Shown here: positions 1-12,200 of the stretch, piece after piece
How the letters are laid out: every line of letters starts with the position of its first letter
Position numbering within the stretch: position 1 is the stretch's first letter
Assembly (NCBI GenBank): GCA_963580285.1
Contig: OY757019.1
Span: 61,152,587-61,216,586, forward strand
Direction: 5' to 3'
DNA from: Lucinisca nassula
Lineage: Eukaryota > Mollusca > Bivalvia > Lucinida > Lucinidae
DNA length: 64,000 bases
Notes under the pieces: generated by a model
The model's database searches: none
What the model was told of the DNA's origin: nothing
Seen by the model: the letters and a program-made list of their open reading frames with translations, nothing else
Program-made: the position numbers and the translations under genes

Positions 1-497
1 TCGACCAATCTTGTTTAAATTTTATGTGTAGCACCATTGGGCAAGGGGAAAGGCTGCATTAGGTTTTGGAGCTAGTCTGGTTCATTTGTTCCTTCATTCT
101 TCTTTCTCTCCATATAGAGAAAATAGACCAATGTTAAATTTTTAATCAAAGATTTCTCAGGAGCTATAAAAGCTAGAAGCATCAAATTTGGTATTCAATA
201 GAATAATGATGACTTATTTTGTGTAAGAGACATTGGGCTTTCTCAGCTTATTTGTTCATCTGTTCTTTCATTCTTCTTTCTCTCCATTTTGACCAATGTT
301 AAATTTTCGTCAAAGATTTCTCAGGAACTATAGAAGCTAGAAGTCTCAAACTTGGAATGCAATGCAATAATGATGACTTATATCCTGTAAGGGTCAATGG
401 GCTGGATTCTATTAGCAGATTTAGTAGTCAAGTCTGTGAATTGTTAAAACTTAAGTTCCTCAGGTGAGCGGTTTAGGCTCATTGAGCCTCTTGTTTA
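1..497 (+). repeat. Right end of a modular tandem-subrepeat element (M1)
   Basis: A subrepeat with a period of about 174 bases is visible: the block from 81 recurs from 255 with scattered changes, and a third degraded copy touches the left edge. The block ends at 461-497 with CAGGTGAGCG, a short hairpin around GGCTCATTGAGCC, and CTCTTGTTT. The same terminal module closes other elements in this window (23,694; 39,898; 54,045). It is probably the 3' part of an element that begins outside the window. No coding capacity was seen. Confidence 0.55.
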
Positions 498-810
498 TAT
501 TTCCTGAACCCCCGCCAAACCACTGGAAGGCGGAAAAATCAATCACAATATTTATCCTTCAACATTAACAGTCAGAGATGAGGTATGACTACTCTAATAA
601 AAGTACCGATATTTAAAATATTTAAAGTATTATTCAGCATTGCTGGTCATATTAGTTTGTAATCAACAATACCATATGAGTCAAGCAAGAACAACAGCCC
701 TACATCACGTGAACAAGTCCGTGAAATGAACAGCCCCTAAACCCTACTTTTTATAGAGAAAACTGGAGTTTACAGGGGTCTACATTGTTTTGATTATTTC
801 TGCTCCTAGA
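498..810. other. No feature recognised
   Basis: AT-rich sequence without a recognisable repeat, reading frame or RNA gene. Confidence 0.4.
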
Positions 811-862
811 CATAGGTTGCGGGTACTCGTTAGAACCGCCTCAATGAGGCGGTTCTAACGAG
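811..862. repeat. Hairpin-A, copy 1 (palindromic dispersed repeat)
   Basis: CATAGGTTGCGGGTACTCG leads into a nearly perfect 37-bp palindrome at 826-862, with arms CTCGTTAGAACCGCCTCA and its complement. The family consensus seems to be a ~65-bp palindrome. Here the outer part of the right arm has decayed. Related copies are at 16,664, 38,225 (half), 58,377 and 60,012, and one is interrupted at 2,891/13,098. Confidence 0.7.
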
Positions 863-920
863 CAGAAGTGCGAATAAGAAAAAATATAACAAATACATCT
901 GAAAAGTAGCCATTTTGGAG

Positions 921-1105
921 ATACAGTCAAACCTGTCTTAGTGGCCACCTCTATTAAGCAAACAACCTGTCTCAAGCAAGCAGGCATTCAGTTCCCGTAA
1001 AAGAAAAAATGCATTAAAATTCACCTGTGTTAAGCAAGCACCTGCCTTAAGCAAGCACTTTTTGAATATCCCAGAGGTGCTTGCTTAAGACAGGTTGGAC
1101 TGTAT
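921..1105. mobile_element. Small MITE with inverted ends (CAGT..AACCTGTCTTA)
   Basis: ATACAGTCAAACCTGTCTTA at 921-940 is matched by its inverted complement at 1086-1105 with one mismatch. Internal copies of 'TTAAGCAAGCACCT' also lie in inverted arrangement. Both ends carry TA, which would fit a TA target duplication of the Tc1/mariner type. There is no coding capacity. The superfamily assignment is an inference from the ends only. Confidence 0.6.
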
Positions 1106-2226
1106 AAAGAATGCACTATGGCGCATGGGTATATTATCGAAATGAGCTGAAATCAATGTCCAGTATAGGTCTAAGGTCACTTGTGAGACCTACAATAGCC
1201 AGAACCTAGGTAGCCTGGCCAAGAAAGCTATCTGGAACAGTTTCAAGCTTCGAGAGAAAACAACAACAACAAAACCTTCTTCACCATTATTATTCTTAGT
1301 TAGGTAAGTAGCCACTTTCTAAACTTGAGTTAGAAGTTGGATTCTGTCTTCCCTTCAGACCGTATCTTATAATCATTCATATTTCTGTTTTGACATGCAT
1401 ACATCATATCTGTTTCAGTTTTGGAAACATACTTCGGCTGCTGCTGTTTTCAGTCAGCAGGGTATTCTCAATCTGTCAATCATCCGCTGATAGTATGTTG
1501 CGATCATTTCAAGAAAAAAGCTTTTCTGCATTTTTTGTTCTATAACTTGCCATCTGATACCCTTCAAGTTTCAATATCTGTTTGCGAAGAAGCTGTTTTT
1601 TGAATAACAAAATTATTTCCATGTGTACACATTAAGACACTCTAGGGTTAACTAAGAAACATATAGATGTTGTGAAGTCATGTGCAAGATTTGTATATTA
1701 TAATTATAATGGTGGGAGTGGTAGAGTGGCTGATTTCCTGATGGAAACTGGGCAAATTATTATAGTTTCCTTTGATATTGTTTTTGTACTTGAAAATCCA
1801 ATTAAAAGAAAGTAGATGTGCAATTAATTTACTTAGCACAATTCTTGATGCAATAACAACCAGGTGCGAACATGCATTCTTATTCCTCGGATATTGTACC
1901 TATACATGTATAAAATGTAGACATTTTTTTCTCGTGTACATTTGCAAGGTTTTCACTTGGGCGTTCAACTGGACTGGTTGGGTAAGGCCTGAGGCAAGGG
2001 TCGATGGGTAACGCTGTTTTTTTTTCTTCAATTTCTATACTTCCTTTCGAGTTCCTGCATGTTTCTCCTTTGTTCCTAACTCTCATCTGTGTCTTATCTG
2101 TCCTTTCTCTGTTTCTCTTGGGGACGGAACAAAATGACCAACAACGTTATCATTGTATTTGTCTTTAAACTCAAACACAATCAGCCAATCATTTGCAAGT
2201 AGTTGTATGTAATTGTACTGAAAATA
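1106..2226. other. No feature recognised
   Basis: AT-rich DNA. Two short open frames (1421-1603 and 1772-2011) show no recognisable domain and are likely chance. Confidence 0.4.
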
Positions 2227-2238
2227 TGTGTTAAACAT

Positions 2239-2532
2239 TGTTTGTTTGTTTGATTTGAGGTTTAACGTCTCCATCAACACTGTAAAGGTCATTTTGAAGA
2301 CGTTGCTTCCAATTTTGTGGGACTTTTACCCGGCACTGAGATAAAATGACATCTCAAGCTCTGCCGCCCAATGAAACCAATAGGGTTTATAAGCATGGAC
2401 TCCACCGCTTTGCCTGGGCAGGCTTAGATCCTCAAAGCCGTTTACCAGTACTAGTGTGCGGGTCGGTTTCAGCTCTGCGTGGACGCATCATGCAGCCCAT
2501 ATATTTCTTCAAGCCGCGATGTGCGCGCGCCG
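2239..2532 (-). mobile_element. SINE-A copy with perfect 12-bp target duplication
   Basis: This is a full-length member of the commonest repeat in the window (about 16 copies). It is flanked by TGTGTTAAACAT at 2227-2238 and 2533-2544, a perfect 12-bp direct repeat. The 3' end (left side, read on the minus strand) is GACGTTAAACCTCAAATC followed by CAAACA repeats. The head does not look like a tRNA. Flanking duplications of variable sequence and the 5'-truncation of other copies indicate LINE-driven retrotransposition. Confidence 0.75.
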
Positions 2533-2571
2533 TGTGTTAAACATACGAACGTCTTACTTCACACAAATATC

Positions 2572-2786
2572 CAGTAGCATTCCGCTCTTAAGACCACCTA
2601 AAATTAAGACTACATGTAAATCTGTCTTTAAAGTCTCATTGAGAAAGTTTAGTGAGTCTTTCTTTGTGTGGTCTACACCAAGTGTCTCCTAATAAAAGAG
2701 CCCACCTTTGGAACTGTTCAAAAGTGGTCTTTTAGACCACTTTTGAACATTCCCAAAGGTGGTCTTAATATAGGAATTTAACTGTA
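2572..2786. mobile_element. MITE-E copy 1 with central palindrome
   Basis: The inverted ends are related to TACAGT..AATTCC....TTAAGACCACC. A strong palindrome at 2704-2760 is built from GTTCAAAAGTGGTCT and its complement. A sister copy lies at 50,964-51,172 with the same ends and the same hairpin. No coding capacity was seen. Confidence 0.55.
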
Positions 2787-2890
2787 GTTTCAAAGCCTCT
2801 GAATCAGTTTTAAAGCTCATCACGTGTGTATGTGAGATGTTGTCATCCATATAACAGTTTTCTCATGATAGTTAGTAGTTTGTTTCTTAA

Positions 2891-2906
2891 CATAGGTTGT
2901 TTGTGC
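2891..2906. repeat. Left fragment of an interrupted Hairpin-A copy
   Basis: CATAGGTTGTTTGTGC matches the start of the Hairpin-A family. The rest of the copy resumes on the far side of the foldback element at 13,098-13,150. This suggests that the 10-kb element inserted into this hairpin. Confidence 0.5.
2898..2906. other. Left 9-bp target-site duplication of the foldback element
   Basis: TGTTTGTGC lies directly left of the first base of the inverted terminus. An identical 9-mer follows the right terminus at 13,098-13,106. Confidence 0.75.
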
Positions 2907-5900
2907 AGGTCCGTGAAGTTGGCTGTTGGTTGTTAGTTGGATATTCAGATGTGTATTCGAACACACATCTAGAATAAACATCCAGGTGTGTATTCAGATG
3001 TGTATTCGAACGCACATCCAGATTAAACATCCAGGTGTGTATTCAGATGTGTATTCGAACACACATCTAGAATAAACATCCAGGTGTGTATTCAGATGTG
3101 TATTCGAACGCACATCCAGAATAAACATCCAGGTGTGTATTCAGATGTGTATTCGAACGCACATCCAGAATAAACATCCAGGTGTGTATTCAGATGTGTA
3201 TTCGAACACACATCCAGATTAAACATCCAGGTGTGTATTCAGATGTGTATTCGAACACACATCTAGAATAAACATCCAGGTGTGTATTCAGATGTGTATT
3301 CGAACGCACATCCAGAATAAACATCCAGGTGTGTATTCAGATGTGTATTCGAACGCACATCCAGAATGAACATCCAGGTGTGTATTCAGATGTGTATTCG
3401 AACGCACATCCAGAATAAACATCCAGGTGTGTATTCAGATGTGTATTCGAACGCACATCCAGAATAAACATCCAGGTGTGTATTCAGATGTGTATTCGAA
3501 CACACATCCAGATTAAACATCCAGGTGTGTATTCAGATGTGTATTCGAACACACATCTAGAATAAACATCCAGGTGTGTATTCAGATGTGTATTCGAACG
3601 CACATCCAGAATAAACATCCAGGTGTGTATTCAGATGTGTATTCGAACGCACATCCAGAATGAACATCCAGGTGTGTATTCAGATGTGTATTCGAACGCA
3701 CATCCAGAATAAACATCCAGGTGTGTATTCATATGTGTATTCGAACGCACATCTAGAATAAACATCCAGGTGTGTATTCAGATGTGTATTCGAACGCACA
3801 TCCAGAATGAACATCCAGGTGTGTATTCAGATGTGTATTCGAACGCACATCCAGAATGAACATCCAGGTGTGTATTCAGATGTGTATTCGAACGCACATC
3901 TAGAATAAACATCCAGGTGTGTATTCAGATGTGTATTCGAACGCACATCCAGAATAAACATCCAGGTGTGTATTCATATGTGTATTCGAACGCACATCTA
4001 GAATAAACATCCAGGTGTGTATTCAGATGTGTATTCGAACGCACATCTAGAATGAACATCCAGGTGTGTATTCAGATGTGTATTCGAACGCACATCTAGA
4101 ATGAACATCCAGGTGTGTATTCAGATGTGTATTCGAACGCACATCCAGAATGAACATCCAGGTGTGTATTCAGATGTGTATTCGAACGCACATCCAGAAT
4201 GAACATCCAGGTGTGTATTCAGATGTGTATTCGAACGCACATCCAGAATGAACATCCAGGTGTGTATTCAGATGTGTATTCGAACGCACATCCAGATTAA
4301 ACATCCAGGTGTGTATTCATATGTGTATTCGAACGCACATCCAGAATAAACATCCAGGTGTGTATTCAGATGTGTATTCGAACGCACATCCAGAATGAAC
4401 ATCCAGGTGTGTATTCAGATGTGTATTCGAACGCACATCCAGAATGAACATCCAGGTGTGTATTCAGATGTGTATTCGAACGCACATCCAGATTAAACAT
4501 CCAGGTGTGTATTCATATGTGTATTCGAACGCACATCCAGAATAAACATCCAGGTGTGTATTCAGATGTGTATTCGAACGCACATCCAGAATGAACATCC
4601 AGGTGTGTATTCAGATGTGTATTCGAACGCACATCCAGAATGAACATCCAGGTGTGTATTCAGATGTGTATTCGAACGCACATCCAGAATAAACATCCAG
4701 GTGTGTATTCAGATGTGTATTCGAACACACATCCAGATTAAACATCCAGGTGTGTATTCAGATGTGTATTCGAACACACATCTAGAATAAACATCCAGGT
4801 GTGTATTCAGATGTGTATTCGAACGCACATCCAGAATAAACATCCAGGTGTGTATTCAGATGTGTATTCGAACGCACATCCAGAATAAACATCCAGGTGT
4901 GTATTCAGATGTGTATTCGAACGCACATCCAGAATGAACATCCAGGTGTGTATTCAGACGTGTATTCGAACGCACATCTTGAATAAACATCCAGGTGTGT
5001 ATTCAGACGTGTATTCGAACGCACATCTTGAATAAACATCCAGGTGTGTATTCAGATGTGTATTCGAAGGCACATCCAGAATAAACATCCAGGTGTGTAT
5101 TCAGATGTGTATTCGAAGGCACATCCAGAATAAACATCCAGGTGTGTATTCAGACGTGTATTCGAACGCACATCCAGAATAAACATCCAGGTGTGTATTC
5201 AGATGTGTATTCGAACGCACATCCAGATTAAACATCCAGGTGTGTATTCAGGCGTGTATTCGAACGCACATCTTGAATAAACATCCAGGTGTGTATTCAG
5301 ATGTGTATTCGAACGCACATCCAGAATAAACATCCAGGTGTGTATTCAGATGTGTATTCGAACGCACATCCAGATTAAACATCCAGGTGTGTATTCAGAT
5401 GTGTATTCGAACACACATCTAGAATAAACATCCAGGTGTGTATTCAGATGTGTATTCGAACGCACATCCAGAATAAACATCCAGGTGTGTATTCAGACGT
5501 GTATTCGAACACACATCCAGAATAAACATCCAGGTGTGTATTCAGACGTGTATTCGAACACACATCCAGAATAAACATCCAGGTGTGTATTCAGACGTGT
5601 ATTCGAACGCACATCTAGAATAAACATCCAGGTGTGTATTCAGATGTGTATTCGAACGCACATCCAGAATAAACATCCAGGTGTGTATTCAGACGTGTAT
5701 TCGAACGCACATCCAGAATAAACATCCAGGTGTGTATTCAGATGTGTATTCGCACACACATCTAGAATAAACATCCAGGTGTGTATTCAGACGTGTATTC
5801 GAACGCACATCTTGAATAAACATCCAGGTGTGTATTCAGTGTGTATTCAGACGTGTATTCGAACGCACATCCAGAATAAACATCCAGGTGTGTATTCAGA

Positions 5901-8900
5901 TGTGTATTCGAACGCACATCCAGAATAAACATCCAGGTGTGTATTCAGATGTGTATTCGAACGCACATCCAGAATGAACATCCAGGTGTGTATTCAGATG
6001 TGTATTCGAACGCACATCCAGAATAAACATCCAGGTGTGTATTCATATGTGTATTCGAACGCACATCTAGAATAAACATCCAGGTGTGTATTCAGATGTG
6101 TATTCGAACGCACATCCAGAATGAACATCCAGGTGTGTATTCAGATGTGTATTCGAACGCACATCCAGAATGAACATCCAGGTGTGTATTCAGATGTGTA
6201 TTCGAACGCACATCTAGAATAAACATCCAGGTGTGTATTCAGATGTGTATTCGAACGCACATCCAGAATAAACATCCAGGTGTGTATTCATATGTGTATT
6301 CGAACGCACATCTAGAATAAACATCCAGGTGTGTATTCAGATGTGTATTCGAACGCACATCTAGAATGAACATCCAGGTGTGTATTCAGATGTGTATTCG
6401 AACGCACATCTAGAATGAACATCCAGGTGTGTATTCAGATGTGTATTCGAACGCACATCCAGAATGAACATCCAGGTGTGTATTCAGATGTGTATTCGAA
6501 CGCACATCCAGAATGAACATCCAGGTGTGTATTCAGATGTGTATTCGAACGCACATCCAGAATGAACATCCAGGTGTGTATTCAGATGTGTATTCGAACG
6601 CACATCCAGATTAAACATCCAGGTGTGTATTCATATGTGTATTCGAACGCACATCCAGAATAAACATCCAGGTGTGTATTCAGATGTGTATTCGAACGCA
6701 CATCCAGAATGAACATCCAGGTGTGTATTCAGATGTGTATTCGAACGCACATCCAGAATGAACATCCAGGTGTGTATTCAGATGTGTATTCGAACGCACA
6801 TCCAGATTAAACATCCAGGTGTGTATTCATATGTGTATTCGAACGCACATCCAGAATAAACATCCAGGTGTGTATTCAGATGTGTATTCGAACGCACATC
6901 CAGAATGAACATCCAGGTGTGTATTCAGATGTGTATTCGAACGCACATCCAGAATGAACATCCAGGTGTGTATTCAGATGTGTATTCGAACGCACATCCA
7001 GAATAAACATCCAGGTGTGTATTCAGATGTGTATTCGAACACACATCCAGATTAAACATCCAGGTGTGTATTCAGATGTGTATTCGAACACACATCTAGA
7101 ATAAACATCCAGGTGTGTATTCAGATGTGTATTCGAACGCACATCCAGAATAAACATCCAGGTGTGTATTCAGATGTGTATTCGAACGCACATCCAGAAT
7201 AAACATCCAGGTGTGTATTCAGATGTGTATTCGAACGCACATCCAGAATGAACATCCAGGTGTGTATTCAGACGTGTATTCGAACGCACATCTTGAATAA
7301 ACATCCAGGTGTGTATTCAGACGTGTATTCGAACGCACATCTTGAATAAACATCCAGGTGTGTATTCAGATGTGTATTCGAAGGCACATCCAGAATAAAC
7401 ATCCAGGTGTGTATTCAGATGTGTATTCGAAGGCACATCCAGAATAAACATCCAGGTGTGTATTCAGACGTGTATTCGAACGCACATCCAGAATAAACAT
7501 CCAGGTGTGTATTCAGATGTGTATTCGAACGCACATCCAGATTAAACATCCAGGTGTGTATTCAGGCGTGTATTCGAACGCACATCTTGAATAAACATCC
7601 AGGTGTGTATTCAGATGTGTATTCGAACGCACATCCAGAATAAACATCCAGGTGTGTATTCAGATGTGTATTCGAACGCACATCCAGATTAAACATCCAG
7701 GTGTGTATTCAGATGTGTATTCGAACACACATCTAGAATAAACATCCAGGTGTGTATTCAGATGTGTATTCGAACGCACATCCAGAATAAACATCCAGGT
7801 GTGTATTCAGACGTGTATTCGAACACACATCCAGAATAAACATCCAGGTGTGTATTCAGACGTGTATTCGAACACACATCCAGAATAAACATCCAGGTGT
7901 GTATTCAGACGTGTATTCGAACGCACATCTAGAATAAACATCCAGGTGTGTATTCAGATGTGTATTCGAACGCACATCCAGAATAAACATCCAGGTGTGT
8001 ATTCAGACGTGTATTCGAACGCACATCCAGAATAAACATCCAGGTGTGTATTCAGATGTGTATTCGCACACACATCTAGAATAAACATCCAGGTGTGTAT
8101 TCAGACGTGTATTCGAACGCACATCTTGAATAAACATCCAGGTGTGTATTCAGTGTGTATTCAGACGTGTATTCGAACGCACATCCAGAATAAACATCCA
8201 GGTGTGTATTCAGATGTGTATTCGAACGCACATCCAGATTAAACATCCAGGTGTGTATTCAGACGTGTATTCGAACGCACATCTTGAATAAACATCCAGG
8301 TGTGTATTCAGATGTGTATTCGAACGCACATCCAGAATAAACATCCAGGTGTGTATTCAGACGTGTATTCGCACGCACATCTAGAATAAACATCCAGGTG
8401 TGTATTCAGACGTGTATTCGAACGCACATCTTGAATAAACATCCAGGTGTGTATTCAGTGTGTATTCAGACGTGTATTCGAACGCACATCCAGAATAAAC
8501 ATCCAGGTGTGTATTCAGATGTGTATTCGAACGCACATCCAGAATAAACATCCAGGTGTGTATTCAGATGTGTATTCGAACGCACATGGAGAATGAACAT
8601 CCAGGTGTGTATTCAGACATGTATTCGAACGCACATCGAGAATGAACATCCATGTGTGTATTCAGACGTGTATTCGAACGCACATCTTGAATAAACATCC
8701 AGGTGTGTATTCAGATGTGTATTCGAAGGCACATCCAGAATAAACATCCAGGTGTGTATTCAGACGTGTATTCGAACGCACATCCAGAATAAACATCCAG
8801 GTGTGTATTCAGATGTGTATTCGAAGGCACATCCAGAATAAACATCCAGGTGTGTATTCAGATGTGTATTCGAACGCACATCCAGAATTAACATCCAGGT

Positions 8901-9136
8901 GTGTATTCAGATATGTTCGAACGCACAACTAGAATAAACATCCAGGTGTGTATTCAGATGTGTATTCGAACGCACATCCAGAATAAACATCCAGGTGTGT
9001 ATTCATATGTGTATTCGAACGCACATCTAGAATAAACATCCAGGTGTGTATTCAGATGTGTATTCGAAGGCACATCCAGAATAAACATCCAGGTGTGTAT
9101 TCAGATGTGTATTCGAACGCACATCCAGAATTAACA
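2907..9136 (+). repeat. Left arm: about 126 direct 49-bp monomers
   Basis: The period is exactly 49 bases over most of the arm (for example TTCAGATG at 2943 and 2992). Monomers differ at a few diagnostic sites: CATCCAGAAT, CATCTAGAAT, CATCTTGAAT, GAACACAC versus GAACGCAC, and CAGATGTG versus CAGACGTG or CATATGTG. Three monomers carry an 11-base insertion repeating TGTATTCAG (near 5834, 8148 and 8452). Each monomer contains a quasi-palindrome centred on TTCGAA. Confidence 0.9.
3590..8217 (+). repeat. 2,314-bp higher-order duplication in the left arm
   Basis: Rare variants recur at a constant spacing of 2,314 bases: ATTCATATGT at 3727/6041 and 3972/6286, GGCGTG at 5251/7565, and the 11-base insertion at 5834/8148. 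The block of about 3590-5903 is therefore duplicated at about 5904-8217. Its length equals 47 monomers plus the 11-base insertion. The copies appear almost identical, so the event was recent, or the assembly duplicated it. Confidence 0.8.
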
Positions 9137-9227
9137 AACAAGTGTGAATGATAAATACATACATAGCCCAGAAGAAATTTAAATTATAAACTTATAAATC
9201 GGAGAAACACAGGCTATTGACGTAGAC
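9137..9227. other. Unique spacer between the inverted satellite arms
   Basis: Ninety-one bases unrelated to the monomer and AT-rich in the middle (AAATTTAAATTATAAACTTA at 9174-9193). It would form the loop if the arms paired. It is too short for a gene, so the element encodes no transposase of its own. Confidence 0.7.
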
Positions 9228-12200
9228 TACACACCTGGATGTTTATTCTGGAAGTGCGTTCGAATACACATCTGAATACACACCTGGATGTTTATTCCAG
9301 ATGTGCGTTCGAATACACGTCTGAATACACACCTGGATGTTTATTCAAGATGTGCGTTCGAATACACGTCTGAATACACACCTTGATGTTCATTCTCGAT
9401 GTGCGTTCGAAAACACATATGAATACACACCTGGATGTTTATTCTGGATGTGCGTTCGAATACACATCTGAATACACAACTGACTGTTTATTCTGGATGT
9501 GCGTTCGAATACACATCTGAATACACACCTGGATGTTTAATCTGGATGTGCGTTCGAATACACATCTGAATACACACCTGGATGTTCATTCTGGATGTGC
9601 GTTCGAATACACATCTGAATACACACCTGGATGTTTATTCTAGATGTGCGTTCGAATACACATCTGAATACACACCTGGATGTTCATTCTCGGTGTGCGT
9701 TCGAATACACATCTGAATACACACCTGGATGTTTATTCAAGATGTGCGTTCGAATACACGTCTGAATACACACCTGGATGTTCATTCTCGATGTGCGTTC
9801 GAATACACATATGAATACACACCTGGATGTTTATTCTGGATGTGCGTTCGAATACACATCTGAATACACACCTGGATGTATATTCTAGATGTGCGTTCGA
9901 ATACACATCTGAATACACACCTGGATGTTAATTTTGGATGTGCGTTCGAATACACATCTGAATACACACCTGGATGTTTATTCTAGATGTGCGTTCGAAT
10001 ACACATCTGAATACACACCTGGATGTTAATTCTGGATGTGCGTTCGAATACACATCTGAATACACACCTGGATGTTTATTCAAGATGTGCGTTCGAATAC
10101 ACGTCTGAATACACACCTGGATGTTCATTCTCGATGTGCGTTCGAATACACATCTGAATACACACCTGGATGTTTATTCTGGATGTGCGTTCGAATACAC
10201 ATCTGAATACACACCTGGATGTTTAATCTGGATGTGCGTTCGAATACACATCTGAATACACACCTGGATGTTCATTCTGGATGTGCGTTCGAATACACAT
10301 CTGAATACACACCTGGATGTTTATTCTAGATGTGCGTTCGAATACACATCTGAATACACACCTGGATGTTAATTCTGGATGTGCGTTCGAATACACATCT
10401 GAATACACACCTGGATGTTTATTCTGGATGTGCGTTCGAATACACGTCTGAATACACACCTGGATGTTTATTCTGGATGTGCGTTCGAATACACATCTGA
10501 ATACACACCTGGATGTTTATTCAAGATGTGCGTTCGAATACACGCCTGAATACACACCTGGATGTTTAATCTGGATGTGCGTTCGAATACACATCTGAAT
10601 ACACACCTGGATGTTTATTCTGGATGTGCGTTCGAATACACGTCTGAATACACACCTGGATGTTTATTCTGGATGTGCGTTCGAATACACATCTGAATAC
10701 ACACCTGGATGTTTATTCTGGATGTGCGTTCGAATACACGTCTGAATACACACTGAATACACACCTGGATGTTTATTCAAGATGTGCGTTCGAATACACG
10801 TCTGAATACACACCTGGATGTTTATTCTAGATGTGTGTGCGAATACACATCTGAATACACACCTGGATGTTTATTCTGGATGTGCGTTCGAATACACGTC
10901 TGAATACACACCTGGATGTTTATTCTGGATGTGCGTTCGAATACACGTCTGAATACACACCTGGATGTTTATTCTAGATGTGCCTTCGAATACACATCTG
11001 AATACACACCTGGATGTTTACTCTAGATGTGTGTTCGAATACACATCTGAATACACACCTGGATGTTAATTCTGGATGTGCGTTCGAATACACGTCTGAA
11101 TACACACCTGGATGTTTATTCTGGATGTGCGTTCGAATACACATCTGAATACACATCTGGATGTTTATTCTAGATGTGTGTTCGAATACACGTCTGAATA
11201 CACACCTGGATGTTTATTCTGGATGTGCCTTCGGATACACATCTGAATACACACCTGGATGTATATTCTAGATGTGTGTTCGAATACACATCTGAATACA
11301 CACCTGGATGTTTATTCTGGATGTGCGTTCGAATACACATCTGAATACACACCTGGATGTTTATTCTGGATGTGCGTTCGAATACACATCTGAATACACA
11401 CCTGGATGTTTATTCTAGATGTGCGTTCGAATACACGTCTGAATACACACCTGGATGTTTATTCTGGATGTGTGTTCGAATACACGTCTGAATACACACC
11501 TGGATGTTTATTCTGGATGTGTGTTCGAATACACGTCTGAATACACACCTGGATGTTTATTCTGGATGTGCGTTCGAATACACATCTGAATACACACCTG
11601 GATGTTTATTCTAGATGTGTGTTCGAATACACATCTGAATACACACCTGGATGTTTAATCTGGATGTGCGTTCGAATACACATCTGAATACACACCTGGA
11701 TGTTTATTCTGGATGTGCGTTCGAATACACATCTGAATACACACCTGGATGTTTATTCAAGATGTGCGTTCGAATACACGCCTGAATACACACCTGGATG
11801 TTTAATCTGGATGTGCGTTCGAATACACATCTGAATACACACCTGGATGTTTATTCTGGATGTGCGTTCGAATACACGTCTGAATACACACCTGGATGTT
11901 TATTCTGGATGTGCCTTCGAATACACATCTGAATACACACCTGGATGTTTATTCTGGATGTGCCTTCGAATACACATCTGAATACACACCTGGATGTTTA
12001 TTCAAGATGTGCGTTCGAATACACGTCTGAATACACACCTGGATGTTTATTCAAGATGTGCGTTCGAATACACGTCTGAATACACACCTGGATGTTTATT
12101 CTAGATGTGTGTGCGAATACACATCTGAATACACACCTGGATGTTTATTCTTGATGTGCGTTCGAATACACGTCTGAATACACACCTGGATGTTTATTCT

